Source: Strigops habroptila
Taxonomy: Eukaryota; Chordata; Aves; Psittaciformes; Psittacidae
Reading direction: 5' to 3'
NCBI RefSeq assembly: GCF_004027225.2
Contig: NC_044290.2
Location: forward strand, 8,696,906-8,760,905
DNA: 64,000 bases
The notes below the pieces were generated by a model, which made no database searches, was not told where the DNA came from, and was given only the letters and a program-made list of their open reading frames with translations. Numbering within the stretch: the first letter of the stretch is position 1; each line of letters starts with the position of its first letter. The position numbers and the translations under genes are program-made. Of this stretch, positions 1 through 30,500 are shown piece after piece.

Positions 1-17873
<17,873 letters not shown>

Positions 17874-19741
17874 AGTCAGAAGTCGATTGCCATTCAACGG
17901 ACAAGCATTGAAGTGACGTTCTAGGGTGTATGAGCTTGATAAAGAATTACACACAGAAATACAGAGATTCCAAACAGGCACTGCTGGATGGAAATAAATG
18001 ATTTCAACAAGGATATTGTTTTAACAGGGTTTCTATTCAGTTAATTATGCAAGTACTACATGTATATCGGTTTTGGTGATGTAATGACAATATTCTAAGA
18101 GTTTGAGCATGAAGAGCAATATGAAAATCTTTTTGTAATTTTAGTAATTAGTGTCTTAAGAACTTTATGGAATTTACATAATTTAAGTATATGTAAAACC
18201 GTTTTTATATTAAGATTTTTGCATCTGTATCTGGCTGTTTTTCCTACCATGAAGTTGTGGAACAGCGGGGAAGGGGGATTGGGATACAGGTTCTGCTTTT
18301 CTTTAAAATTCTCCACTTAGCTTTTTGTGAAAATAAGGTCTCACTATTTAAAGTTTAACCTTGATCCTTGTATTTGAAATCATTTATCAATTGGTCATAA
18401 ATTACAAAGTAATTTTTCTTTACACTAAAAACTATCAAAGTTGGTGAACTTTAGCACTTCCTTTGTCTTGTGCCTGTTTGGAGAGATCTTGGCTTTTCAT
18501 GTTGCAGACACAGTGAAGTCCCACCTTGGCTTTTTGAGGTTACCAGCAGTTTGGTTTTCGTGGATAATTCCGATGTATTGATCGCCCAGTGTACCATTTT
18601 AAACTTGAACATTAGCTCCTTTATATTTTTGTTACACATTTACACAGCTACACAAACGATTTGATGTGTAAAACCCTTTTGACTGGGGTTCCACATCATG
18701 GTGTGCCATGCTAAAGCCGAGAGTCCATAGTCAGTACGTAGGCATTACGTCGATTAACTTCCTCTGAAGTTCATGCCTGCTGTTTGCCTGAGCACAGACT
18801 GCAAGTCCAGGCCATAGGTTTAGCTTTGGCTTTCGAGATGCCACTCTTGAGGGAAAAATGCACTGTAAAATTGGACCAGAAAATGTGTTGCACTTCTTAT
18901 GTAAGTATTCTGTGATGTATTGTATTCAATACAGATACTAAGATGCTGACTAAACTATATTTGAGCAGTTTTGCACTGCTGTTAACACATTTTATGCATA
19001 CGTTTACAGATTTTTTCCAATGGAAAGTGGTTTCACTACTGGTACAGTATCAGCACCGAAGGGTTTATTCCAGCAAGCACTGTGGTTGAGTGACATCACC
19101 TCAATTTTTTATTATCCTTTAAAATATTGCATTTTTCATATTCTTTATTTATAAAGGAACAATGCTGCTGTAAATACAGGTATTTTTAATTTTTTATTTC
19201 ATTCCATCACCATGAGATGCAGTTCCCTGGTTGTTGAAGGGGTAAATAAGCTTTCTAATGGTGTCTTCATAAATTTATAAAATGTAAATACTGATTTTGA
19301 TGGTCCTTAAGATGTGTTTAACTGTGAGACTATTTAACTAATGGTGTGGATGTGATTTGTCATCCAGTATTAAGTTCTTAGTCACTGATTTTGTGTACAA
19401 AATAGGAAAGAGGGAAACTGCAGCTTTCATTACAACCTTCTTGAATTTGCCAGCTCTCTGAGTTTTAGCAAACTCTAATTACGCCTCTGGATAGTCCATC
19501 GAGCATTTCTCTCTGGCTTTAATTTGCTAAAGCTGTGCACATATGTAAAAAAAAAAATAGATTATTTTAGGGGAGATGTAGTTCTAGAATTATTGCTTAT
19601 GTCATTTCTTAAGCAGTTATGCTCTTAATGCTTAAAAGAAGGCTAGCATTGTTTGCACAAAAAGTTGGTGATCCCCCCAAAAATAGTAATGAAATTACTT
19701 CTGTCCAGTAAACTTTGTATGTCATGTCAATTTATAATAAA
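17874..19741 (+). other. SUZ12: SUZ12 3' UTR (probable extent)
   Basis: The sequence after the stop codon is AT-rich and non-coding. AATAAA signals are at 17993-17998 and 19736-19741, with an ATTAAA variant near 19929. The first would give a very short 3' UTR and the later ones about 1.9-2 kb, which fits the long mammalian SUZ12 3' UTR. The actual cleavage site cannot be fixed from sequence alone. Confidence 0.55.
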
Positions 19742-21721
19742 AGCTGAAAAAGTCCCTTTGTTTTCTATTTATAAAGATGCCTTTTCTATATGTACCTTTG
19801 ATAAGATTTTGAAGATGCCCTGTAAGCTGGTTTAAAAAGAATTGGAATGGTACAGGAGATGTAAAAACAAAACCCCAAACCAAGAAACAAAACCAGTTCA
19901 GTTGTTTAAATGAACCATTGTTTTTACATTAAAATGTTTTATTTGAAAGAGGCTTTTGTACATAAAGTTCAGTAATATAAAATCTGCCATGATGGTTGTC
20001 CAGTCATTGTGTGTGCATGCAGAAAGGCCACAAGCAGCACCTTGTATCAACCTTCTCTTCTGCATGTCTTCTGAAATGTGAAAACAGGTTCTTCCTTTGC
20101 CAGATGTTTTAATCTTAAGGTTCTGTCCAGTCTTTTTGTTATATTTAAGGTGTCTCCATAAAATTGCCAGGTTTTCAGTGAGATTATCAAAGCTTGCTTT
20201 CTCCTTCCTTGGGGGCAGAGCTGAATACCTGAGCTCTACCTGCGAGCTGCGTGTCGCTGTTGAGAGCTCTAATTCGTGTAACTGACAATGAAACATGTCA
20301 CTTGTGATGTGTCGAGACTTGTGTGTTTTCTACATGCAGGTGGTTAATGTTTCAAACCATGTATGAGATACTGGGTTAATCTGAGGCAAAGGTTAAATTG
20401 GTATCGGTTTAAAATGGTGCTTCTCTGGGACTGTGGAGGATGGACACAAACGGAACAAAATGAGTCGGGAATTGCAAACAGCAGACACTGAAAACCTTTT
20501 TCCATGTGAGAAGTAATTCAGATACTGGAATACAGGCTGCGACAGCTACAGTCTGTGAACTTGACTTCAGGCCACAGTTGTGGGGTATGGTTTTGCCTGT
20601 GAAATTGGCAAGGTTCTTCTAATCCAGCCTTTAATATGGTCATGGCAGATTTTAATGATGTTTTGTGTTTGGTGATCGTCTTCACACAACAGGTCTGTGA
20701 ACCCCGAGTTGGAACCTAACATTTGACTTGAATATTTAATTCAGTGCATTAAATACTATATTCAAAACTGTTAGATGGATTTGTTAACCTGAAGTGTATG
20801 TTGCTTTGAGTGTGTCCTCAATGTAGTCCCTGAGTGTTTTGGAGGGTGGGGTAAAGATCCACTGCCTGGTGCTGCCAATAGCTTGAACTGCTGTGAGTAC
20901 TCCCCTAACCCCAAAACCATCCCCCCCACCCCAGCAGTTTGATTCTGCCTCTGAGCATGCAACATCATTCAAAGTGAAGTATTTCTTAATTCGCAGAGCA
21001 GTTTGGTGCCATCATTGACCAGTGCTTGAGTGAAGGTGTCCTGCTGGTTAGAAATCTGATGCTGTGTGGATTGACAGTGGAGGAAACAAGAGCTTTGGAT
21101 GAAGTTGGTAAGTGCTGCTCCCAGGTTGCTGGGTTTGAGCTGAAGGTGCACTCTCCATGAGAGGGCACCTTATGAAGAAAAGTTCTTCATATGAATGATG
21201 TATTTATGAAACTACTGCTTTCATAAGTTATTTTTAAGAGAGACCAAAGAAAAGGAACAGGCTGTGGGTAAAACAACTGTGTGTTAGTTCAACACTGATT
21301 TTGATCTGAAGGGGATTGAATAGCTCTGCTCCTTGCTCAGTAATAGCGGCCAAAAACTACTGTTTTATGAGAGTTGCACTATTTAATGCAACAGTAAGGA
21401 AATGGGAACAGTGAAGAGAAAAAAAATCAGCTGTGATGGAATGTTGAGGAAAAGTAGTTTAGAGATGTAACTAACCTTGAAAAAAGCAGAGTTACTGCTG
21501 CAAGAACTGTCAGTCAAGAGCTGAACTGCAGCTGGAAATAAAGGGAAGTGCACAAGTGGGAAGCCTGGAACAAAGTAATTGGGACATCTGAGGGACAGAA
21601 GCTCTTGACTCTGGCTGCAGTGCTACAGAATCCATGTCCTTATGCTGCTGTAGCACAGTGATGCTCAGGTTTACACCCCAATAAATCATTTAGCAGAGAC
21701 CACACCATTGAGGGATAAAAC
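19742..21721. other. Convergent SUZ12 / CRLF3 tail-to-tail spacer
   Basis: No coding exon is recognised here. The stretch lies between the best SUZ12 polyadenylation signal on the plus strand and the outermost CRLF3 one on the minus strand. It contains further plus-strand AATAAA hexamers (21537-21542, and one near 21681) and a 132-codon minus-strand frame (19898-20296) that resembles no known protein. SUZ12 3' UTR isoforms may extend into it. Confidence 0.5.
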
Positions 21722-24515
21722 TTTATTTAAAAAAATTTCACTTGACACATAATTCTTGGTTGAGGTAAGTGAATGCACCAGCTGAGAGAACACCCTTCAG
21801 GACTGGATTTCACACAGCACTCTGCTCCTTGCAACGCTCCAATAGCTACAGGTGGAAAACTAAAAAAGTGTCAAGTTTTCTGTCCAGCTGAACTCTGCTG
21901 CGGAAGGACAGAATTTTACCCTTTTTCATTCAAGCCTCTTCTGATTCTTTGCATACTTTGTTACTTTATTACTCAGGTCTCTTGCCCTGAGACTCTTCAC
22001 CCCCTGGCAGGTTTAAAAGGTGCAGCACTAAGGGGTGGCTGAGCAGTACCTGACCTGCACTTTGGACAGCTAGGCTTGTGCCATGTTAAACAACAACAAA
22101 ACACCCCAACAAAAACCCCAATAGAAACCCCAAACCAACCCCCATTGGCAGCTGCCCTTGTTGAACACACAACAGCTAAAGACTGAATCAGAGAACTATG
22201 TCTGTTGCCATCCTTGGCTCCCAAGGGGAGCAACAAGGGGTCTCCTCCAGCCCCTCACAGTCACCTCAGGCTGCTTCATAGGTATATTCTGAACAAGCTG
22301 TCACAGCGTTACCATCTCTGGAAGTACCTGAATTCAAGGCTTAAGCTTTATTTTCTAATATGCAAGTAAATATCCTGCAGAATCAAGTCTGATGCTCCTC
22401 CAAAAGCATATGAAAAGGTACCTGACCCGCTGGTACCTCACAAGTGTAGATATTCACTATTTTAGCTTCCATATGGTAAAAGTACTAAGTTACAACTAGT
22501 ACCTGACACCTGAAGTAAGTGAAATCACCAGCATTAATACGTGGAGCAAGATTTAGGTTGGCTGCTAGCTGGAGTGCCAGCCTGCCCCTCTCTGAGCAGG
22601 ACTGGTACTGTTTGATCCTGGCTACAGGAAAAGAACCACATTTTAAAAGTAGTTGAAAATACTCTTCACAGGATAACTCTTACCACTGAAAGCACAGCTC
22701 AGCAGATACTCCCCAATAGTGAAATAGTTAAGCTTGAAGAACTGGTAATACTGCAGCCTTTTGGTTGCTAACACTGGATAATTTTACCTGTAGGTATCCA
22801 GTCTTCCCCACTTCATGTCTTACAGCAAGTTCCAACCTCGCTTTCCCCTGTGTGAGCTCTTTGCATCTGTCTGGATCTACTTAGGGCTTGTTTCTTCCTG
22901 TAAATGGCATAAATACCAACTCCCTGTTCTGAAGTTCTTGTAGCCCTGCTACAGGTGCCTGGGGAAAAAATGCAGCAGGATGACTGATCTGTTTGTACTG
23001 ACAACATGAGTATGGGACATGCTCATCCAAGGTAAATTAAGGCTTTTTATGCTAGCGTAGGGGGCTAATGCAGCGTGGTGACACTGAAGGCCAGACTGAT
23101 TGTCTACGTTGTATAAAAATACTACTATTTTAACATGCTAAAATAGATTTAATTTTAACTGAACTTGAGGTAAGACGACCCTCAGTGAGTGTTACTTGAA
23201 AATAGGCTTTAAATCCAGTAGTACTGCTAGCTTTTGACCAGGAATAGGCTCTCTTTGATAAGCTCATTCTAAACCTTGGTTGCTCCTTAGGGGAAATAGT
23301 GATAACTTTATGTAACTTCTGAATTGAAAGTCAATTCATCAATCATAATTTCTTATCCCATCCTACTAATGGATGAGAGAGTAAATTACCACCATCTGCT
23401 CCATTTTGACTGTCAGAGGTTACCTCTGTGACAGTGGGGTCTGTGAGACGCCCATACCCAGCACCTATCTCTGTTACCTCCCAAGGTGGATCTCCAGCAG
23501 GAACTGCAGCTTGCTTGGGCAGCTCAGACCACCAACCTGCACTATTGCACACACTAGTTTTCCAGGAATCCTGCACATCGGAACAGCGCTTCCACTGTCT
23601 CTGTTGTTGGACAATAGAAAGAAGGTTGTCTCCAAGTCCTAGAAGGGCTCTGTGAGGAATCACAGCTGCCAATCTGCATGTCATGCCTAAGTACTGAATT
23701 GCTAAGACTTGCTCTGATGGTAACTTTAACTAGGGAAGACATTGAGAGCAGATAAGGATAACTGTCCTACTCTAGGTATTGGTCTAGTCTGAGGCAAGCT
23801 TCCACACCAAGCTGACATAAGCATCACCATGAGCTCCTCTAGAAAAATATATTCCAAGTGAACAACAGTTCAAGAAATACCTGGGAATAAGGCACTTAAG
23901 TGAGACATTAACAGACTGGCTACATATTTAAACACACATTATGGCTCAGAAGTCCTTGCTCTGGAGGAATGAACAGTACCGTGTGTGGAAGAAAGGGCTG
24001 TGCATGCGGAACCCACTATCCCTTCATACAATTAAGGCAGCGTTGTGCACAAGGAAGCATAGCAGGACATTGCTGCTCTAAATACTGTGCTTGTTTTGAG
24101 TGGTATAAATTAAACTTTGGTCCATTACCACCCCTTCACCCCCTAAATGTTTACAGGCTTATTTCACAGAACAGCAGCATTAAGCAAAGTTAATTCTACA
24201 CAACACACGTACCCTGAGACTAGAGTACAATGAAATACTGACAAAAATCAAGTCTGGAGGAGAAAAGGGAAAGGGCTGGTGGACTGCTTAAATTAATTTG
24301 CCTACACAAATGCCTGTTTCTAACTTTTTCCAGAGTAACAAATCCAATGTTTCACAATTACTTGTTTAAATGAATCCAGTAGGAAGTACAATATAGTGGT
24401 GTTCAAGTAGTATAAGGACAGGGTTTTGTTAACAGCTTGTTGATGACAAACAACTGGAAACCCAGGTTTTAACATAACACCTTTAGAGCAAGAACAAAAA
24501 TCCCTTTACTCGCTG
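21722..24515 (-). other. CRLF3: CRLF3 3' UTR (probable extent)
   Basis: This is non-coding sequence after the TAG at 24516-24518. Minus-strand AATAAA signals are at 22347-22352, 21965-21970 and 21722-21727. The outermost would give a 3' UTR of about 2.8 kb. Within it, 22104-22143 carries four C-runs on the plus strand, so the mRNA would have four G-runs. Exact cleavage is not determinable here. Confidence 0.5.
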
Positions 24516-27500
24516 CTAGAACACCAAAACTTTCCAGCCTGGGTATGAAAATGAACATCCAAAGTACAAGGAGCCACAGCACTGATCAAGTACCCAGTCA
24601 AAGACCACTTCTCTGTTGTTGGAGCTAATGGTTACCCGGAGCTTGAAGTTTCCTCCCTCGTTGCTGGAAGGCCCCAAGTGCACAACTTCCATGTCAAACG
24701 TCACCGTCGATCCAGAAGTAACAGCAGGCAGTTGGTTTGTCATCTCTTTTCCGTTTACAAACACTGCCCCTGAAACAGTCCAGATAGCAAATGTTATTGC
24801 TCACTTTCTGTACATGCCAACATGCAATACTGTGTCTCCCTGGTTTTTGCAGGAAAGGAAAGCAACCCTGCCCCATTCCTTTTTGTCACATCAAACAGGT
24901 TGCAGTAACTGCAAGCAGGAAAAGTTGATCCATGATCTCACCAAAGATTTTAACTGCACAAGCAGTATGTACATAAAAGCTGGATGAAGTTGCTTGTATG
25001 TGATCCAGGGATGTAAAAAACCAGGGGCTATTGGACTGGGGAAATACAAAGTACCACATTCTTCAGTTACGGGATTCACTCACCATTTGTGCTAATGCAC
25101 ACGGCTTTATCCCGCTGCAAGGAATCGCAGCCATTCTGCTGCTCCACGCACACTCCCAGGCTGTCTCGTCTGTCTGGCTGTCCCACAGTTTCAATTCTAC
25201 CAAGCAAAAAGTCAAGTCAAACCCTGAAGCTTTAAATCAAAACATACAATGAAATCCAGACAGTCAGAGCCTGTCACACCAGAGCTCTGTGCTGTGCTCA
25301 GGGCTTTCAGCAGACTCACCCGCTCTTTTGGGGAGATCCCTGTTGAATCTGGTCCTACTGAAGTCCTACCAACAGCTCCATTGAGCAACACTCTTTGCTA
25401 TGAATCTGTATAAAACATGAATCTGCTTCCTACAAACCTTCATTGCTATTTAAAAAACTCTCCACTGTCACAGCTTAGTCTTTTGGAACAATTTCCAGTT
25501 GTCTGGAACAACCAATATGCACAAACCTGCAATCTACCATCATCTGCACCAGGTTACTGCTCAGCATCATGTACTATGGTAAGACAGCTGTGGCTTCAGC
25601 AGGTATTTAAAAAGTGTGACTGATACAGGGGGTTTGAGCCCTGCTGTATTCTGCTGCAAAGGGGTGGGGTGGAAGGCTGATGTGTTCTGCTGGTGGTGGG
25701 TTATTGGGTTTGGGGACATGGGGTTTTGTGGGTTTTTAAATAATAAAAATGGGACAACTCTGCGTTAAAACCAATGTCTAGAAGAGCATTTACAAGTCTG
25801 GCTTCTGCTCAGCTGCATTTAGGATTTTGGTCCTGGGAAAGGATGTCTGAACAGAAGTTGTGCAAGGGACCTGGGATGCAGTTCCCTTTGGGCCCTCGCA
25901 GCGGAGCAGGGCTGCACTTTGTACGCTAACAGGCTCTGCTGTACTTTAGCCATTTTTCTTGTACTGCTGTCTCTCAAAGGTGCTAAATCATAGCAGAGAG
26001 CCTGAGTGACTCAGGAAACTCAGATGGTCTTTTCTAGATAGTAAACCAGCGGTTATTCCATTACAGCTTGAGATAGAACAGCACCGATATGTGGTTGTTG
26101 CCAAACAACAAAAACTTCAGCAGAAGCTTTTAAGAGCTGGAAATGAAACTGGGCAGCAGACTGGGACACAATGGGTTAACTCAAGACGAACAGGGAAGAT
26201 AAAATTGGAACCATGTTTTACTTTTGCACTCCATTAGGTTTTTCAGTCCCCTGGGAGCGTCGCTGGGATAGCAAAAGCCTTGTACTGAAAAGCAGTGGGG
26301 AAAAGAAAAATCCAAGAAGCTTTTACTTTGGAAGTGATCCACAGTGTCTGCCCAAAACAACTTTAAATGAGATTTCAAATTCATTTTGATACTTTACTCT
26401 AGATTTTAAACTCTGCCTCAGTTACTGGTTAAGCTTTATAAGCAGCTATTGATCTGTAAACTTTGTGCCTAACATGAACATTAATTCATTCCATCCCTAG
26501 TTAAAGGAGCCTTTCTTGCGTTTTGGATTGGAAATAAGTGTTTGTACAGTCACAAGAATGACCAAAAATGCATAATATAAACCCATTAAAAAGTACGAAT
26601 TCTGTCATGTCAATCTGTATCCACTTACTTGTTAGTTTATATATACCCTTTAGCAGAGCACTGTCAAGGTGACTGGGCCACCAGCAGTAGGAAGAAAGAA
26701 AACATCAACCAAGTAAGAGGACAGCAAATGCACTGAGGAGGAGCAGTGTTACAGCAGAGTGGGAACTTTTACCAGGGAGTCAGCCCAGGTTCTAGGTGCA
26801 GTGCTCTCAATGGCACCCATGCTGGACCCAGGCTGAGGCCATGCTTTTATCATGCACTTCTCTATTCCTCACATCCAGGCCTCCCAGCATCGGGCCTGCC
26901 CTCCCAGGGAGCAGACTGGGCTGCATACTAATGCTGAGTAGGAAAGAGCCAAACCTTCCTGACACCACCAAGAGGAAGCAAAACCTGAGTGCGTAAGACA
27001 ACAGCCAAGTTGTAATTCCTCCTCTCACATGCATAGGGACGAGGACAAGGATCTGGCATAGACCACCATTCCTTTCCTTCCTAGGTTTTGATTTTTCAGC
27101 AATTAATAACCAGCCCAAGACAAAGAGCCCAAGTACAGCAGAATATCACTGCACAATCTCCTAAGCTTTACTTTATGAGGCTGTTTTTTTCCTATCACAT
27201 TAACCAAGTTATGATCCCTGGGACTTAAAACTTTTTAAATCCCACAGACTACGTGGGAGAACAATGCTCAGGGGAACACAACACTGCTCAAATCCCTTCT
27301 CACCACTTCCCATGCTGCAGAGCAAAACCTTGCCTCTGCCACTGCAGCACACAGACACTGAACCAGTTCAACCACCACCAGTTTCCATTTGTCTCAGGGC
27401 ACAGAGAAGTAAATATGTAGGTGATCACACACACACTTTCTTTGCATTAGCTCTCAGCAGAGCTGTGGTGGGTTCCTGACAAAGTCAGCGTGATCTTCAT

Positions 27501-30500
27501 AGGGCTTCTGCTGCATGATCCCAGCCACCAGCCTGGCCAGAATGAGCATCATTCCCCACTGCAAGCAAAAGCTTCCGAGAGAGCAGAGCAGGTCACTGTG
27601 GAGAAACATTCCCTTTCCTAAGGGCAGCTCCCTGAAGGCTGCAAAGAAACACGATGAGCCTTGACTTGAAGCAATGATGTTTTCCTACAACTTGTCCAAA
27701 TGCCTCACCCTCAGAGGACAACTGAAGCAGTCTATCTTTAAAGAGCAGATACAAAGCATTGTGTTTACCACAGCTTCACTTTTCACTGATCACACAAGAA
27801 GACAAAGCTGCTTTACAAACATCTGTAACGTGAACCTTGCTTGCTTGCTTTGCTCTGCAAGCCACATACCCCCCCCTGCGAATACACTTTTGTTTCAACA
27901 GATGGAGAAAGCCAACCACCAAGTACTACAGCTCCCTGCAGTGGAAAATCTCACACACTTGCAAACAAGAAGCTACTCTTGGACGAGGAACACAACCGAT
28001 ACTTGAGGTCGTCTTCAGTCTTAAGATCGTGTCATTATAGTTCTTGTGGACATGTGCTTGTCAGTGCTCTGCCATCCTGAAACAATCTCCTCTTGGAGAG
28101 GAGTCCACGTTACCAAAATGCACAGCAGAAGATTTACATGTGCTACCAATAAAAAAAGATAAAAGGCATCAGTCTGAAACAGAACCAAGGGAAACCTCAA
28201 AGTTCTGCCTTTAATTTCACAGGCATTTCTGAGCCAAGAGATGTTAAATCCAGCAACAGATTTCAAATAAAAACTTTAGATCCTTTTATCCCGTCTCAAA
28301 CAGGGCAACTGAATATACCCTCATACTACAACCATCTAAAGTTAAGATAATTCATTACCAGGGAGGGAGAAATAAACCACCATGGAATAAGTCACAAAAA
28401 TATCATTAACAGCCCCCTTAAATTGCCTGAGGGTTGCCTACTGTACAAGTAGTTTTATTTAACCAGGGAAAGATGGGATAGAGCTTCAGAGGCTCTGAGG
28501 TCTGTAATTACAACTAACATATCCACAAGGACATTCCTCATACCCCGTTAAACAGCATCAACGGAGGCAGCAAAGCTGCTGAGGTTTTTAATCACATTCT
28601 GTGTCAAATTGAATTTCACAGGATCCCTTTTCCACTCAGGATATTGTAATCCCAGATTCAAGCAGTAGTCTGATGAGCACTGTTTAGTTCAGACGTTAAA
28701 GAATTCAGTGCAAGCCTGTCATCCTTGCCTGTCCCAACACCACATATAATGTTTTAAAGTTCAAAGTCTTCAGAGCTTGTGGACAGCCTGGGAAGGAAAG
28801 CACTCACTGACACAAGGTTAAGAAGAACCAGTGGCAAACCTCCACTGACATCTGACCAGCCAGTAACAGCTGCTTCAAAACTCAAGGAAGTTCAACATTC
28901 CACAGACTTGCTCAGCATAGGCCGTATTTTACCATCCCTTGGGAGTTCACTTGTTGCTGTTTTAGGTAGCTGCAGGTCCTACAAAAACATCAGGTGTTTT
29001 CCTAAAGAGCCAGGAAGTATCACAAAGAGAGGGAAGTTCAGACTTCATGTAGACACACTACCTTGAGTGGGGCTGAGCTGATATAAAACTCAAACACACA
29101 CCATGACTCAGGTTTACACACACTTCAGATGTAACAGCCCACAGGAGATGCACCAGACAACAGCTCCCCAGAGAGTACTTGCCTGAATGTTAACGTTTGC
29201 CCGCAGAAATACGTGGGAGCCTTGGAGTAGAGCACACCGCAGGACTGGGAATCATTTCGAAGTGCGATGTTTCTCCGACTACTCAAGCTGTATCCCTCCA
29301 AACCAGTTGTCCATTCTTCAAAGGAGAAAACAGGGGAAAAAAATAAAGGCATGAGAAGCACGAACCTCAACTCAACTCACTACTGCCTGTGCAGAATCCA
29401 GTCAGTCACAACGTCCACTCAGTTTACCTCAATACAAAGCTTAAGCTGTGGTAAGAAGAGGGGCTGGTTTTGCCATCTCTGAGAGAGAGATTTCTTTTTC
29501 AAATGATTTGCAAACACAGAAAGTATTTCCCAGCTCACAGAGCTCAGCAGAATTTCACTTTGCTGCAACCCCTGAAGCCATATTGTAGGCAAAGGAAAAC
29601 CTTCATTACCCACTGCCCGAATTTGCAAGTGAAGAGAAAATGTAGGTGTTTCTCTCTCCAAGACAAAAGCTTGTTTTGAGACTGTAGTCACCAAAACATG
29701 CTTAGGTAGGGATGAGGGAGAAGGAAAAAAATGTTTTGCTTCTGGCTCATTGATGCTTTCCAAGGCTAAGCAATGAGCTACCTGCTGGAAAGGCTCACTA
29801 CCTATCCCTCACACTAGGAAGCAAAGGCTAAATGGTAGGATAAAAGGATAGTTCTTCATACCTTACACACACACACACTAAGGACACCCCATCATCATAC
29901 AAAAAGCAGCTCCAGAAGTCATTCAGCTACAGAGCTTTAGGAGTGCTGCACTGATGAGACAGGCTTAAGATGAAGATGGACAGCAAGGAAACGGTACCGT
30001 GGGGCACTAGCGTGGTAGAGCCGATCTGAGGAACACTCCAGGGGCTCCACTCCTGCCGCCCATCTCTTCGGGCACAGACTCTGAACTGGTAATCAACATT
30101 GGGGTCGATGTGCAGCACCACGAACTCCGTCTCCGAGCCAACATACACATCTTCAAAGTGACTGGCAGTACCCTTCCGATACTGCAGTCGGTAATCTTGT
30201 GGTATAAAGTCCTCATCCACCTACAGAAACATTTATTGCATTAATAAAGGACCCCTCTTTTCTTTCCTTTTGCCCCTGAAGTGGCACACGTTAGGCTAGT
30301 GCTGCAGGCTGCCATCAAAGGCAATTCAGAGTCACAAAGTATTAAAGAGCAGAAAGCATGTCTTATAGACATTAAAATCAGTCTGAACCAACTAATACAA
30401 AAAGAACTGTAAGAATTATTCAATTACAGTTTAAAAGTATCTAAAGAAGTAACATTTAACAGAAGGCTTTTCAATCTAGCAGAGATCTAACAAGATCCTT

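Noticed and set aside
19898-20296. 132-codon minus-strand frame in the SUZ12 3' region
   Set aside because: Lies in the tail-to-tail spacer, resembles no protein, and has no flanking exon structure.
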